From JAQWQB01 sp047636995 (GTDB taxonomy: Bacteria; Bacteroidota; Bacteroidia; Flavobacteriales_D; Sanyastnellaceae): a DNA stretch of 64,000 nt. The notes beneath the pieces are model-generated. The model was given only the letters and a program-made list of their open reading frames with translations, did no database searches and was not told where the DNA came from. The stretch lies in NCBI GenBank assembly GCA_047636995.1, contig JBLIGQ010000004.1, forward strand, positions 1-64,000, in the 5' to 3' direction. The position numbers and the translations under genes were made by a program. Within the stretch, counting starts at the first letter, position 1, and every line of letters begins with the position of its first letter. This document shows, piece by piece, positions 25,104 through 33,385 of the stretch.

Positions 25104-27695
25104 ATGGCGAAAGCAAAGAACACAGTAAAAAGTAAAGAGGAAGTCCAGACTGAAAAGTCTCCCAAATCAAGGACGAAAGCACCAAAGAAAGCACGTTTTA
25201 AAAGACCTGCACTCCCAGCGTGGCTGGCTGATGAGCGCACGCGAAAAATCATTGGTGCCTTTTTAACCCTGACAGCTGTATTCTTCTTTTTGGCAGGGCT
25301 TGGCTTCTTGGCCAGTGGGAAGCATGATCTTCGTCTGATTCTGCACAATCCGGAAATTCTAGAAAACGGATTAGCAGAGCAGTATAAAAATTTCCTCGGA
25401 AAAGTAGGAGCCCACATCGGATATGCACTGACACATCGCAGTTTTGGAGTTGGAGGCTTGTTCATTCCTTTTCTTCTTTTTCTATTTGGAATTCGCATTT
25501 GGCTCAAAAAGACCTTGCTCCCGCTGGGAAAAACAACACGCCTGTCAATCTACGGAATGTTGGTTCTCCCTCTTATCATTGGTTTTCTCTTCCACACAAA
25601 GGATGAAGTGGCACAAGAAATCACGATCACTTGCAATGACAATTTAGTGGGCGTTTATGGTGCCTTTGCAACAAAGTGGTGTGTCTTCAAGCTGGGCTGG
25701 TTTGGTACATTAATGTTGCTTCTATTCGTAATTGGAGCGAGTGTGATCATCAACTTCAATCCCTATCTTGAAAGATTAGGAATGCCCTCTTGGATGAGTA
25801 CTCTTTTTCGTCCTAAGCAAAAAGTAACCGCTGAAGAGGAAAAAGAGGAAGATGACTTAGGATTTACAAATGCGCAGCGCACAAGATCTGATGTTGATTC
25901 TGACACCCCCCCCTTCAAAGCTGATGGGCCTTCGGAAGGGGATGTGCTTGATGAACTCTTTGGCGAAATAAAGGAAGCTCCCGTTGTTCATCCTCCGGCT
26001 TCGGTTCCTGAGTCTGAGGAGCAACCAGATGATTTCGAGGTTTCGACATCAGAAGAGGAAACGCCAACCATTCCTTTAGATCCTGAATCAGAGGAAGAAA
26101 AAGAAGAGGCAGAAGAACTTGAAATTGAGGCTGCTGTTACAGAGACCGAACTTTCTGAATCAGAACTCGAAACTAAGGTGCAGCAATTTGGCGAATATGA
26201 CCCGAAGCTTGACCTCGCTCGGTATGAACTTCCGGGAATCGACCTTTTAGAAGGACATGGATCAGGAGCTGTTCAAATCAACAAGGAGGAACTCGAGCTA
26301 AACAAGAATCGGATTGTTGATACGCTGAACAACTATAAAATTGAGATTTCGAAAATCAAGGCTACAATTGGTCCAACCGTTACGTTGTATGAGATCATTC
26401 CAGCGCCCGGAGTTCGCATTTCAAAAATCAAGAACTTAGAAGATGACATTGCCTTGAGCTTGGCCGCATTGGGCATTCGCATCATTGCGCCAATTCCAGG
26501 GAAAGGAACCATTGGTATAGAAGTACCAAACAGCACCCCGAGCATTGTTTCTATGCGTTCTTTGATAGCGAGTGACAAATTCCAACGTGCTGACATGGAA
26601 CTTCCCATTGCCATTGGAAAAACGATTTCGAACGAAACCTTTTGCTTCGACCTTGCAAAGATGCCTCACCTTTTGATGGCGGGAGCAACGGGCCAAGGAA
26701 AGTCTGTTGGATTGAATGCGATGCTTGTTTCATTGCTTTACAAGAAACATCCTTCTCAACTTAAATTTGTTCTTGTTGATCCGAAAAAAGTTGAATTGAC
26801 GCTGTTTAACAAGATCGAACGTCACTTTTTGGCCAAGTTGCCAGATACAGAGGAAGCTATTATTACTGACACAAGTAAGGTGGTGACTACGCTCAATTCC
26901 TTGTGCGTTGAAATGGATGACCGCTATGAGCTTCTTAAAACTGCTCAATGCAGAAACATCAAGGAGTACAATCATAAATTCATCAACCGAAAGCTCAATC
27001 CTGAAAACGGACACCATTACTTGCCGTACATCGTTTTAGTTGTAGATGAGTTTGCAGATTTGATCATGACCGCCGGAAAGGAGGTTGAAACGCCTATTGC
27101 ACGTTTGGCTCAGTTAGCACGTGCCATTGGAATTCACTTGATTATTGCAACACAGCGTCCTTCTGTGAACATCATCACGGGAACAATTAAGGCCAATTTT
27201 CCTGCACGAATTGCATTTCGTGTAACGTCGAAGATTGACAGTAGAACCATTCTTGACGCCGGAGGTGCTGATCAATTGATTGGACGTGGAGATATGTTAT
27301 TTTCTACCGGAAGCGAGCTTATTCGAATTCAATGCGGATTTGTAGACACACCCGAGGTAGAAGAAATTACAGAGTTTATTGGGTCACAGCAAGGATATCC
27401 AGATGCATTTCTTTTACCCGAATTTGTGGGTGAATCTAGTTCCGAAGTTGGTAATTTAGCAGATGAAGACAGAGATGAATTGTTCGCAGATGCTGCTCGT
27501 ATGATTGTGATGCACCAGCAAGGTTCAACTTCATTGATTCAACGAAAGCTCAAATTGGGTTACAACAGAGCCGGTAGAATCATAGATCAATTGGAAGCTG
27601 CTGGAGTCGTTGGCCCGTTCAAAGGTAGCAAGGCTCGCGAGGTACTTATTCCTGACGATGCAAGTTTGGAACAGTTCTTGGATGGCATGTCATAA
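25104..27695 (+). CDS. ftsK: DNA translocase FtsK/SpoIIIE
   Basis: 863 residues. A basic N-terminal tail, four membrane segments (about 48-225), a very acidic linker (about 245-370, Glu/Asp/Ser rich) and the motor domain with ATP-binding motif GATGQGKSVGLN near residue 527 and Walker B VLVVDEFADLI near 645. The C-terminal gamma winged helix (about 795-863, QQGSTSLIQRKLKLGYNRA) reads KOPS-like DNA sequences. FtsK pumps chromosome ends across the division septum and activates XerCD. The LolA-like gene follows 17 nt downstream, so both are probably co-transcribed. Confidence 0.97.
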   Translation: MAKAKNTVKSKEEVQTEKSPKSRTKAPKKARFKRPALPAWLADERTRKIIGAFLTLTAVFFFLAGLGFLASGKHDLRLILHNPEILENGLAEQYKNFLGKVGAHIGYALTHRSFGVGGLFIPFLLFLFGIRIWLKKTLLPLGKTTRLSIYGMLVLPLIIGFLFHTKDEVAQEITITCNDNLVGVYGAFATKWCVFKLGWFGTLMLLLFVIGASVIINFNPYLERLGMPSWMSTLFRPKQKVTAEEEKEEDDLGFTNAQRTRSDVDSDTPPFKADGPSEGDVLDELFGEIKEAPVVHPPASVPESEEQPDDFEVSTSEEETPTIPLDPESEEEKEEAEELEIEAAVTETELSESELETKVQQFGEYDPKLDLARYELPGIDLLEGHGSGAVQINKEELELNKNRIVDTLNNYKIEISKIKATIGPTVTLYEIIPAPGVRISKIKNLEDDIALSLAALGIRIIAPIPGKGTIGIEVPNSTPSIVSMRSLIASDKFQRADMELPIAIGKTISNETFCFDLAKMPHLLMAGATGQGKSVGLNAMLVSLLYKKHPSQLKFVLVDPKKVELTLFNKIERHFLAKLPDTEEAIITDTSKVVTTLNSLCVEMDDRYELLKTAQCRNIKEYNHKFINRKLNPENGHHYLPYIVLVVDEFADLIMTAGKEVETPIARLAQLARAIGIHLIIATQRPSVNIITGTIKANFPARIAFRVTSKIDSRTILDAGGADQLIGRGDMLFSTGSELIRIQCGFVDTPEVEEITEFIGSQQGYPDAFLLPEFVGESSSEVGNLADEDRDELFADAARMIVMHQQGSTSLIQRKLKLGYNRAGRIIDQLEAAGVVGPFKGSKAREVLIPDDASLEQFLDGMS

Positions 27696-27712
27696 CAAGA
27701 GAAAAAAAGGAA

Positions 27713-28357
27713 ATGAGAAATTTCAAATTAGTACTTACAACTCTGCTTTGCTCAGCATTTAGCTTCGCAGCCATTGCTCAAACCGGTCAAGAGATTTTGG
27801 ACGACCTGAGCAAAAGCGCCAAGACCTACAAAACAATCTATGCTGAATACGAATCGAAACTGATTGCTGACGGTGTAGACCAAACCCAAAAAGGAAAGGT
27901 TTATGTTGAAGGTGAAAAGTACAACCTCGAACTCGGGAATTACAACATCATTACTGATGGGGAAACCATTTGGACATTTGACAATAGCTCCAATGAATGC
28001 TATGTTGATAATCTTGAAGACCTGGGAGATGACGCTATGTCTCCTGCGAAAATGTTTACCATCTGGGAAGACAATTTCAAAAATGAACTGAAAGGCACTT
28101 TGGACGTGAACGGGAATCCTCACCATCACGTTAATCTGTATCCAAACAACCAGGCAGAACAAACCTACCACACCATTCAACTCTACATTGACAAGGCGAA
28201 GATGGAAGTAACAAAGTTTGTTGTGAAAGGAAGAGACGGAACAGACGTAATTTATTCTATCTCCAACTTTAAGCCTAACATGACCATGCCTACTGGAATC
28301 TTTAATTTCAGTGCGGCCAAGCATCCAGGTGTAGAGATCATTGACAATCGAATTTAG
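27713..28357 (+). CDS. LolA-like outer-membrane lipoprotein carrier
   Basis: 214 residues. A signal peptide (LVLTTLLCSAFSFAAIAQ) precedes a LolA-fold domain: tandem strands with GKVYVEGEKYNLELG, IITDGETIWTFDNSSNECYV, and the late strands KFVVKGRDGTDVIYSISNF. LolA-like proteins carry lipids or lipoproteins across the periplasm. The position after ftsK is common in Bacteroidota. Sequence similarity to classical LolA is loose, so a direct lipoprotein-sorting role is inference. A strong terminator follows. Confidence 0.8.
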   Translation: MRNFKLVLTTLLCSAFSFAAIAQTGQEILDDLSKSAKTYKTIYAEYESKLIADGVDQTQKGKVYVEGEKYNLELGNYNIITDGETIWTFDNSSNECYVDNLEDLGDDAMSPAKMFTIWEDNFKNELKGTLDVNGNPHHHVNLYPNNQAEQTYHTIQLYIDKAKMEVTKFVVKGRDGTDVIYSISNFKPNMTMPTGIFNFSAAKHPGVEIIDNRI

Positions 28358-28384
28358 TCAGAATAGAATCACCTATTCATACAA

Positions 28385-28419
28385 AAGAGCGCTCCATTAA
28401 ATTGAGGCGCTCTTTTTTT
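28385..28419 (+). terminator. Terminator after the ftsK-lolA unit
   Basis: AAGAGCGC pairs with GCGCTCTT around a 14-nt loop, followed by a run of T. Classic intrinsic terminator 28 nt after the LolA-like stop codon. Confidence 0.9.
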
Positions 28420-28650
28420 GTTACACTCAAAGTGAAGATTACACGCTTTTCGCCTCCTTGGGATGAATGTTTAAAGCACATCGCCAAATGGATCATAATT
28501 GAAATTAAAGGCTATTCTTCCTTCTATAGAACTACAATCTCTTGTGTCCCTGCATTGCATGTTTTCATTCAAAGAGTGGCAGCTATTTATTTTTGCAAAG
28601 AAAAGCGTGCGATAGTATCATGAAATTTTGTTCTTTTGCAATCCGAAATT
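28420..28650. other. Intergenic DNA before tRNA-Arg
   Basis: About 230 nt with no convincing frame. A TATTTTTG -7-type box at 28588-28595 may start the tRNA transcript. Nothing else seen. Confidence 0.4.
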
Positions 28651-28724
28651 GGTCCTATAGCTCAACTGGATAGAGCAGCACACTTCTAATGTGCAGGTTC
28701 GGGGTTCGAGTCCCTGTGGGATCA
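28651..28724 (+). tRNA. tRNA-Arg(TCT)
   Basis: The acceptor arms GGTCCTA and TGGGATC pair (two wobble pairs). D-arm AGCTCAACTGGATAGAGC; anticodon arm GCACACTTCTAATGTGC with anticodon TCT; T-arm with GGTTCGAGTCC. The CCA end is not encoded. A terminator follows. Confidence 0.95.
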
Positions 28725-28733
28725 CTGTTTTTT

Positions 28734-28766
28734 AAGAGTGAATGTATCCAGCATTCACTCTTTTTG
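28734..28766 (+). terminator. Terminator after tRNA-Arg
   Basis: AAGAGTGAATG pairs with CATTCACTCTT around a 7-nt loop and is followed by TTT, 10 nt after the tRNA end. Confidence 0.85.
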
Positions 28767-28798
28767 TTTCCAGACTTTTTTCGTTCAAACTCATAGAC

Positions 28799-28806
28799 TA
28801 ACTTTA
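28799..28806 (+). promoter_or_regulatory. -7-like box of the pentapeptide gene
   Basis: TAACTTTA, one mismatch from TAnnTTTG, ending 4 nt before the ATG at 28811; fits the leaderless pattern. Confidence 0.4.
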
Positions 28807-28810
28807 GCAA

Positions 28811-29383
28811 ATGAGTGAACAATTTCACGTAGACCAAGAATTTCGTGCTCAGCAATTTGAAGACGCACACTTGAAAGGAGCTGAATTCGAAAATTGCCTC
28901 TTTCAATCATGCCATTTTATAGATAAAGTATTTTATAAAACGGTTTTTATTAATTGTGAATTTGTTGAATGTGACTTCAGTAATGCCAAGCTCAAAACTG
29001 TTGCTTTTCGTGGAGCAGAGTTTCAAAATTGCAAAATGATTGGCTTAGACTTCACTTCATGCAACCCATTCTTACTCGAGCTTGAATTTGATCAATGTGC
29101 TCTTGACTACTGTCTTTTTGGCAACTTAGAAATAGCCAATACCGCGTTCAAACACTGCAGACTGATAGATACTGATTTTACGAAAACAGATCTTTCTGGC
29201 GCTATTTTTACTGGGAGTAATTTATCTGGAGCGCACTTCGAAAAGACCCTGTTGATCAATGCTGATTTTAGAGAAGCGGTAAGCTTTAACATTGATCCTG
29301 AAATCAACAACCTTAGGAATGCCAAATTCGAAAAAGAGCAATTAGACGGATTGCTTCAAAAATATGCCTTAGACATTATTTAA
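28811..29383 (+). CDS. Pentapeptide repeat protein, Qnr/McbG-like
   Basis: 190 residues made mostly of five-residue repeats of the A(D/N)LXX type: FEDAH LKGAE FENCL FQSCH F, later FTKTD LSGAI FTGSN LSGAH. These fold as a right-handed square beta-helix. A short break near CNPFLLELEF divides two coils, and the C-terminus (EQLDGLLQKYALDII) resembles the dimer helix of Qnr and MfpA proteins that bind DNA gyrase by mimicking DNA. That role is inferred from shape only; many such proteins have unknown functions. It is a single-gene unit between a tRNA terminator and the tandem repeat region. Confidence 0.85.
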   Translation: MSEQFHVDQEFRAQQFEDAHLKGAEFENCLFQSCHFIDKVFYKTVFINCEFVECDFSNAKLKTVAFRGAEFQNCKMIGLDFTSCNPFLLELEFDQCALDYCLFGNLEIANTAFKHCRLIDTDFTKTDLSGAIFTGSNLSGAHFEKTLLINADFREAVSFNIDPEINNLRNAKFEKEQLDGLLQKYALDII

Positions 29384-29510
29384 CCCACTTTTCTATGAGC
29401 TCTGATCTATTGAGTTACGGGCAGATATTGGTTAGCCCACCTCAGTTGGCTGAAGTAGATGTGAGCTCAGATCGTGCTAACGAAGAAGGCATTACAATCT
29501 GCCATTATTA

Positions 29511-29811
29511 AGTGAGAAAAGGAAAGCGCGCTCTAACTCGGGTCTTTTAGCTGACGGTTTTCCCGTGGGACCCGCCCGCCCCCGCCTGCCATCCAAGCAA
29601 AGCGAAGATCTAGAACAGATGGAAACCTTCAAAGGGAAAAATGGTTTTATTGATCTGTTAATATACAGTCGATAGCAATTGTTTTGTATCCGGTGTTTTT
29701 TTTTCTGAACAGAGGCAGCTGGCCTCTCTTTTTTTCACGAAGTAAGGAATTCTCTTTTACCCGGTGTTTTTTCTATCTCTCTTGCACTTTACCTCAATTC
29801 AACATGCAGGG
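29511..29811 (+). repeat. Tandem unit 1, candidate small RNA
   Basis: First copy of a unit repeated with a 343-nt period. It begins AGTGAGAAAAGGAAAG and ends AACATGCAGG. The 5' part folds as a hairpin (CGGGTC pairs with GACCCG, inner ACGG with CCGT), followed by a very GC-rich stretch (CCCGCCCGCCCCCGCC) unlike the AT-rich surroundings. A terminator-like hairpin lies at 29711-29735. No reading frame is kept between copies. Small RNA gene or mobile repeat; not known to me. Confidence 0.5.
29711..29735 (+). terminator. Terminator-like hairpin inside unit 1
   Basis: AGAGGC, loop AGCTG, GCCTCT, then CTTTTTTT. In unit 2 the stem base c changes to t and still pairs with G, so pairing is kept. Confidence 0.7.
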
Positions 29812-29853
29812 TGAAATTATTACTTGAATTCAAGCTGAATTAAGAGAGGGAGC

Positions 29854-30148
29854 AGTGAGAAAAGGAAAGAGCGCTTTAACTCGGGTCTTTTAGCTGACGG
29901 TTTCCCCGTGGGACCCGCCCGCCCCCGCCTGCCATCCAAGCAAAGCGAAGATCTAGAACAGGTTGAAAACTTCAAAGGGAAAAATGATTTTATTGATCTG
30001 TTAATATACAGTCGATAGCTATTGTTTTGTATCCGGTGTTTTCTCCGAACAGAGGTAGCTGGCCTCTCTTTTTTTTTTGAAGTAAGGAATTCTCTTTTAA
30101 TCGGTTTTTTCTATCTCTCTTCCACTTTATCTTAATTCAACATGCAGG
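29854..30148 (+). repeat. Tandem unit 2, candidate small RNA
   Basis: Second copy of the 300-nt unit, about nine of ten positions identical by eye to unit 1 over its length. Differences in the 5' hairpin fall in the loop (tttt/c versus ttt/cc), and the GC-rich block is unchanged. Its terminator-like hairpin lies at 30051-30078. Confidence 0.5.
30051..30078 (+). terminator. Terminator-like hairpin inside unit 2
   Basis: AGAGGT, loop AGCTG, GCCTCT, then a long T run. The T-G pair replaces the C-G pair of unit 1. Confidence 0.7.
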
Positions 30149-30546
30149 GGTAGGTCACTATCCATCCAATTCCCTCTTGTGAAAGCAATTCTCTCCTTGA
30201 AGCTCTAAACTTCAACTCTATCTCCATCAAAAACCCCTTCGGTCAAACAATGGATTCCAATTACGGATTTTCAATTTGAGCTTCTAAATGGCAGAAGACA
30301 AGGCAGAAGGGGTATTAATAGCTTGGGAATTATTAATTATTAGGGAGTGAGATTCTTCCAAGAGAAATAAAACAACCTCGATTGTTTTAGAAGCCGCAAA
30401 CTCAGCTGTAGGGATCAACGGTCTAGAATAACTTTTACACTTCGCCCCCCAATTCCATTACGCTGACCTACACGCCTTGACCGTTTAGCCAAATTTGGGA
30501 GAGGCACACTATTTGAATGCGTAATTTCTACCACAAACACATAGCT

Positions 30547-30846
30547 ATGAGCGAATACAACCAAAATGACACTCAAAACGAATCTTACAATTCAACCCCT
30601 CCAAAAAACTGGCTAGTTGAGTCCATTCTTGTCACCATATTTTGCTGTCTCCCTTTTGGAATTGCTGGCATTGTGTATGCTGCAAAAGTAGAATCTAAGT
30701 TTGATGCCGGCGACATTGATGGCGCTCAAAATGCAGCAAATGAAGCGAAGAAGTGGACAATTATTAGCTTTGTTCTTGGAATTATTTCCGCAGTCCTCGG
30801 ATTCCTTTTTGGAATCATTATCCCACTCATATCAAGTGCACTCTAA
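30547..30846 (+). CDS. CD225/dispanin family membrane protein
   Basis: 99 residues starting MSEYNQND; an ATG at 30517 would add ten residues and is less likely. A polar N-terminus is followed by the CD225 core: PPKNWLVESILVTIFCCLPFGIAGIVYAAKV with a membrane segment, then KFDAGDIDGAQNAANEAKKW and a second membrane segment. Bacterial members are usually next to small membrane proteins and have no proven function. The downstream DUF2752 gene overlaps its end by 11 nt, and the two are often paired in Bacteroidota. Confidence 0.85.
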   Translation: MSEYNQNDTQNESYNSTPPKNWLVESILVTIFCCLPFGIAGIVYAAKVESKFDAGDIDGAQNAANEAKKWTIISFVLGIISAVLGFLFGIIIPLISSAL

Positions 30847-31219
30847 AAATTGGTATCTCAGCATTGGAATAGCAGTATTCTTGATTGTAGCTTTTGGTGT
30901 CTTCTTCACTTTTGACCCAAGCGAAGCTTCATTCTTCCCAGCTTGCCCGTTGAAGTCTGCAACGGGATTAGACTGTCCTGGTTGCGGGTCACAACGTGCC
31001 ATTCACCAACTGCTGCATTTAAATTTCAAAGAGGCCTTTCTTTTCAATCCTTTGTTGATTTTATCCCTACCCTATCTTCTCTTCGCTGTTTGGGTAGATC
31101 GAATTCGTCCGACATCAGCTTGGTCTCAAACATGGAGAAGAAGACTCATGGGGCCGAAGTCCGTCTGGGTAATTCTAGCAGTGGTAATTATTTTCTTTGT
31201 GGCTCGAAACCTCATTTGA
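30836..31219 (+). CDS. DUF2752 membrane protein
   Basis: 127 residues if GTG at 30836 is the start; earlier in-frame ATGs would run far into the dispanin gene. The family core is present: ACPLKSATGLDCPGCGSQRAIHQLLHL, with the conserved CPxCGxxR, followed by FNPLLILSLPYLLFAVWV. Three membrane segments in all. Function unknown. The GTG lies 11 nt before the end of the upstream gene, suggesting coupled translation. Confidence 0.8.
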   Translation: MHSKNWYLSIGIAVFLIVAFGVFFTFDPSEASFFPACPLKSATGLDCPGCGSQRAIHQLLHLNFKEAFLFNPLLILSLPYLLFAVWVDRIRPTSAWSQTWRRRLMGPKSVWVILAVVIIFFVARNLI

Positions 31220-31288
31220 GCGTCCAATTTAGCGTGGTACATTCTTCCTAAACAAAATTCAAAAGAGCGAACTTATTGTCTACCAGCT

Positions 31289-31321
31289 TTGCTCAACGGC
31301 GAGATACTAATGGTACCTTTG
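31289..31321 (+). promoter_or_regulatory. Promoter of mnmH-selD
   Basis: TTG at 31289-31291, 22-nt spacer, TACCTTTG at 31314-31321, then 4 nt to the ATG at 31326. A near-canonical Bacteroidota promoter that predicts a leaderless mRNA. Confidence 0.6.
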
Positions 31322-31325
31322 GCGC

Positions 31326-32348
31326 ATGAGTTTAACCCCTGATAAATTTCTTGAGCAGACTAAAAAGAGTATTATAATTGATGTTCGTTCGCCTGGAGAA
31401 TTTGCGAAGGGACGTATACATGGCGCCATCAATTTTCCTTTATTCTCAAATGAAGAACGTGCGCTCATTGGCACCGCATACAAAAAAGAAGGAAAAGACA
31501 TTGCTGTTAAGCTAGGACTTGAAATAATTGGTCCGCGCATGGCTAGCATGGTAGATAAAGCACAAAGTTTATCACAAGGCCAACCTATTTCTATTTATTG
31601 TTGGCGCGGAGGCATGCGCTCTAACTCATTGGCATGGCTTCTCACAACTGCGGGCATGAAGGTATCTGTTTTGGAAGGCGGTTACAAAGCTTACCGCACT
31701 TTTCTAAGCACGAAGCTCATCAATGAAGGAACCATTTTGGTTTTAGGTGGTTATACAGGAAGTGCGAAAACACACATTTTACAATTAATGCATTCGAAAG
31801 GAGCTCAAATCATTGATTTAGAAGGATTGGCCAAGCATAAGGGATCAGCCTTCGGCAACCTAGACGAAGATAAGCAGCCAGAGGTTGAGGAGTTTGTGAA
31901 TCTACTAGGTGAACATTTCATGCAACTTGACACCTCAAAACCGATCTGGTGTGAAGATGAAAGTAGAACAATTGGAAGCGTCTGGTTGCCTGAAGATTTT
32001 TACCATAGGCTGCGAAATTCGAATGTAATCGCCATAAAGCGCACACGACTTGAACGCGCTACTTTTCTGGCAAAAGACTACGGCGAAATCGATCGGGAAA
32101 AACTAAAATTTGGTTTCTCGAAAATTGAACGTCGCCTTGGTGGCCAAAATGTAAAAGACGCCCATGAATCTGTTGACAATGGAGACCTCATTGCAGCGGC
32201 AGACATTGCACTGTCTTATTATGACAAAACGTATGAGCACGGACTTACTAGACGTGACTCAAGCCGTTTAACACGCATTGATATGACTGGTAAATCACAC
32301 GAAGAAATTGCAGACTATCTGCTTTCAAATCAAGGATCATGGATTTAA
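31326..32348 (+). CDS. mnmH: tRNA 2-selenouridine synthase
   Basis: 340 residues. The N-terminal rhodanese domain has IIDVRSPGEFAKGRIHGAINFP and the active-site Cys in YCWRGGMRSNSLAWLL. The C-terminal domain is a P-loop ATPase-like fold. MnmH replaces the sulfur of 2-thiouridine at tRNA wobble position 34 with selenium, through a geranylated intermediate, using selenophosphate. The P-loop reads LGGYTGSAKTH: the glycine before Lys, usual in GSGKT, is Ala (codon GCG). Whether this alters activity is unknown. selD follows with a 10-nt overlap. Confidence 0.93.
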   Translation: MSLTPDKFLEQTKKSIIIDVRSPGEFAKGRIHGAINFPLFSNEERALIGTAYKKEGKDIAVKLGLEIIGPRMASMVDKAQSLSQGQPISIYCWRGGMRSNSLAWLLTTAGMKVSVLEGGYKAYRTFLSTKLINEGTILVLGGYTGSAKTHILQLMHSKGAQIIDLEGLAKHKGSAFGNLDEDKQPEVEEFVNLLGEHFMQLDTSKPIWCEDESRTIGSVWLPEDFYHRLRNSNVIAIKRTRLERATFLAKDYGEIDREKLKFGFSKIERRLGGQNVKDAHESVDNGDLIAAADIALSYYDKTYEHGLTRRDSSRLTRIDMTGKSHEEIADYLLSNQGSWI

Positions 32349-33385
32349 AAGAAAAAATCAGACTCACTCAATACAGTCATGGCGCGGGATGTGGCTGCAA
32401 ACTCTCCCCTGCTGTTTTAGATTCCATTCTTTCGAAAGTAGGCAAGCAAGGCCCAAATCAAATGCTGCTTGTTGGCAATGATTCAAAAGACGATGCCGCA
32501 GTGATGGATTTAGGAGACGGCACTGCCATTGTAAGCACCACTGATTTTTTCATGCCCATTGTTGATGATCCCTTCTCATTTGGACGCATCGCAGCCACCA
32601 ATGCAATTAGTGACATCTATGCAATGGGCGGCACTCCATTGATGGCGATTGCGATCTTAGGGTGGCCAATAGATAAGTTAGATCCTGCGGTTGCTGGAGA
32701 TGTGCTTGAAGGAGGAAGAGCAATTTGTGAAGAAGCAGGGATCCCGCTTGCTGGAGGACATTCAATAGACTGCCCAGAACCCATATTTGGATTAGCTGTT
32801 ACGGGCAGGGTATCTATTTCTGAACTCAAAAAGAATGGCGGTGCAAAGGAGGGAGACACCTTGTTCATTACAAAAGCGCTTGGAGTAGGAATGATTACAA
32901 CCGCTCAAAAGAAAAGTTTAGCTACAGACGAGGATGTTGCCATAGCGGTAGAAAGCATGCAAACATTGAACAAAATCGGTCAAGATTTAGCCAAAATAGC
33001 AGGTGTGAATGCGATGACTGATGTTACAGGGTTTGGTCTCTTGGGCCATTTGGTTGAAATGTGTCAAGGAGCGAACCTGAGCGCTGAAATCTATGCGAAT
33101 AAAATACCACAGCTTATCCCAGGTAAATTAGAGAAGTACCATGCAGAAGGAGCAGTTCCTGGCGGAACGAAGCGAAATTTCGATAGCTATGGTCATCATG
33201 TAAGCATGGAACAAGGATTTTTACGCGACTTACTTTGTGACCCTCAAACAAGCGGTGGGCTGCTGGTTTCTGTCTCTGCCGAAAGCGTTGAAGAAGTTGT
33301 TTCTTTAGGAACGTCTAAGGGATTAAATCTTACTCCAATTGGAAAAATATTAAGCGCACAGCAAACGTTAATTACAGTTCTTTAA
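32339..33385 (+). CDS. selD: Selenide, water dikinase
   Basis: 348 residues. It makes selenophosphate from selenide and ATP. The catalytic motif near residue 18 is SHGAGCGCK, with Cys where some organisms have selenocysteine; a lysine follows as expected. The ATP-binding glycines (GNDSKDDAAV, STTDFFMPIV and GGHSIDCPEP) are in place. With mnmH as partner in the same operon and no selA or selB in the window, the selenophosphate is probably used for tRNA modification. Confidence 0.96.
   Translation: MDLKEKIRLTQYSHGAGCGCKLSPAVLDSILSKVGKQGPNQMLLVGNDSKDDAAVMDLGDGTAIVSTTDFFMPIVDDPFSFGRIAATNAISDIYAMGGTPLMAIAILGWPIDKLDPAVAGDVLEGGRAICEEAGIPLAGGHSIDCPEPIFGLAVTGRVSISELKKNGGAKEGDTLFITKALGVGMITTAQKKSLATDEDVAIAVESMQTLNKIGQDLAKIAGVNAMTDVTGFGLLGHLVEMCQGANLSAEIYANKIPQLIPGKLEKYHAEGAVPGGTKRNFDSYGHHVSMEQGFLRDLLCDPQTSGGLLVSVSAESVEEVVSLGTSKGLNLTPIGKILSAQQTLITVL

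Larger units (their letters stand above)
29384..30546. other. 1.1 kb non-coding region with tandem units
   Basis: No frame of substance on either strand. It holds two copies of a 300-nt unit (29511-29811 and 29854-30148), separated by 42 nt that contain the 12-bp palindrome CTTGAATTCAAG. The flanks 29384-29510 and 30149-30546 show no gene; the former has GAGCTC twice, each followed by a near-identical GATC stretch. Confidence 0.6.

Noticed and set aside
27752..28324. Minus-strand frame of 190 residues opposite the LolA-like gene
   Set aside because: It lies wholly antisense to a gene with a clear signal peptide and terminator; composition looks like a shadow.
28655..28906. Minus-strand frame of 83 residues across tRNA-Arg
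   Set aside because: Its C-terminus (GTRTPNLHIRS) is the well-known false protein read antisense through a tRNA gene.
28811..31219. Defence island between tRNA-Arg and mnmH
   Set aside because: Next to a tRNA and rich in non-coding DNA, but no integrase, att duplication, nuclease or toxin gene is found; I see no direct repeat of the tRNA 3' end.
32339..32410. SelD as a selenoprotein
   Set aside because: The catalytic position is TGT/TGC cysteine codons (GCGCK), with no in-frame TGA.
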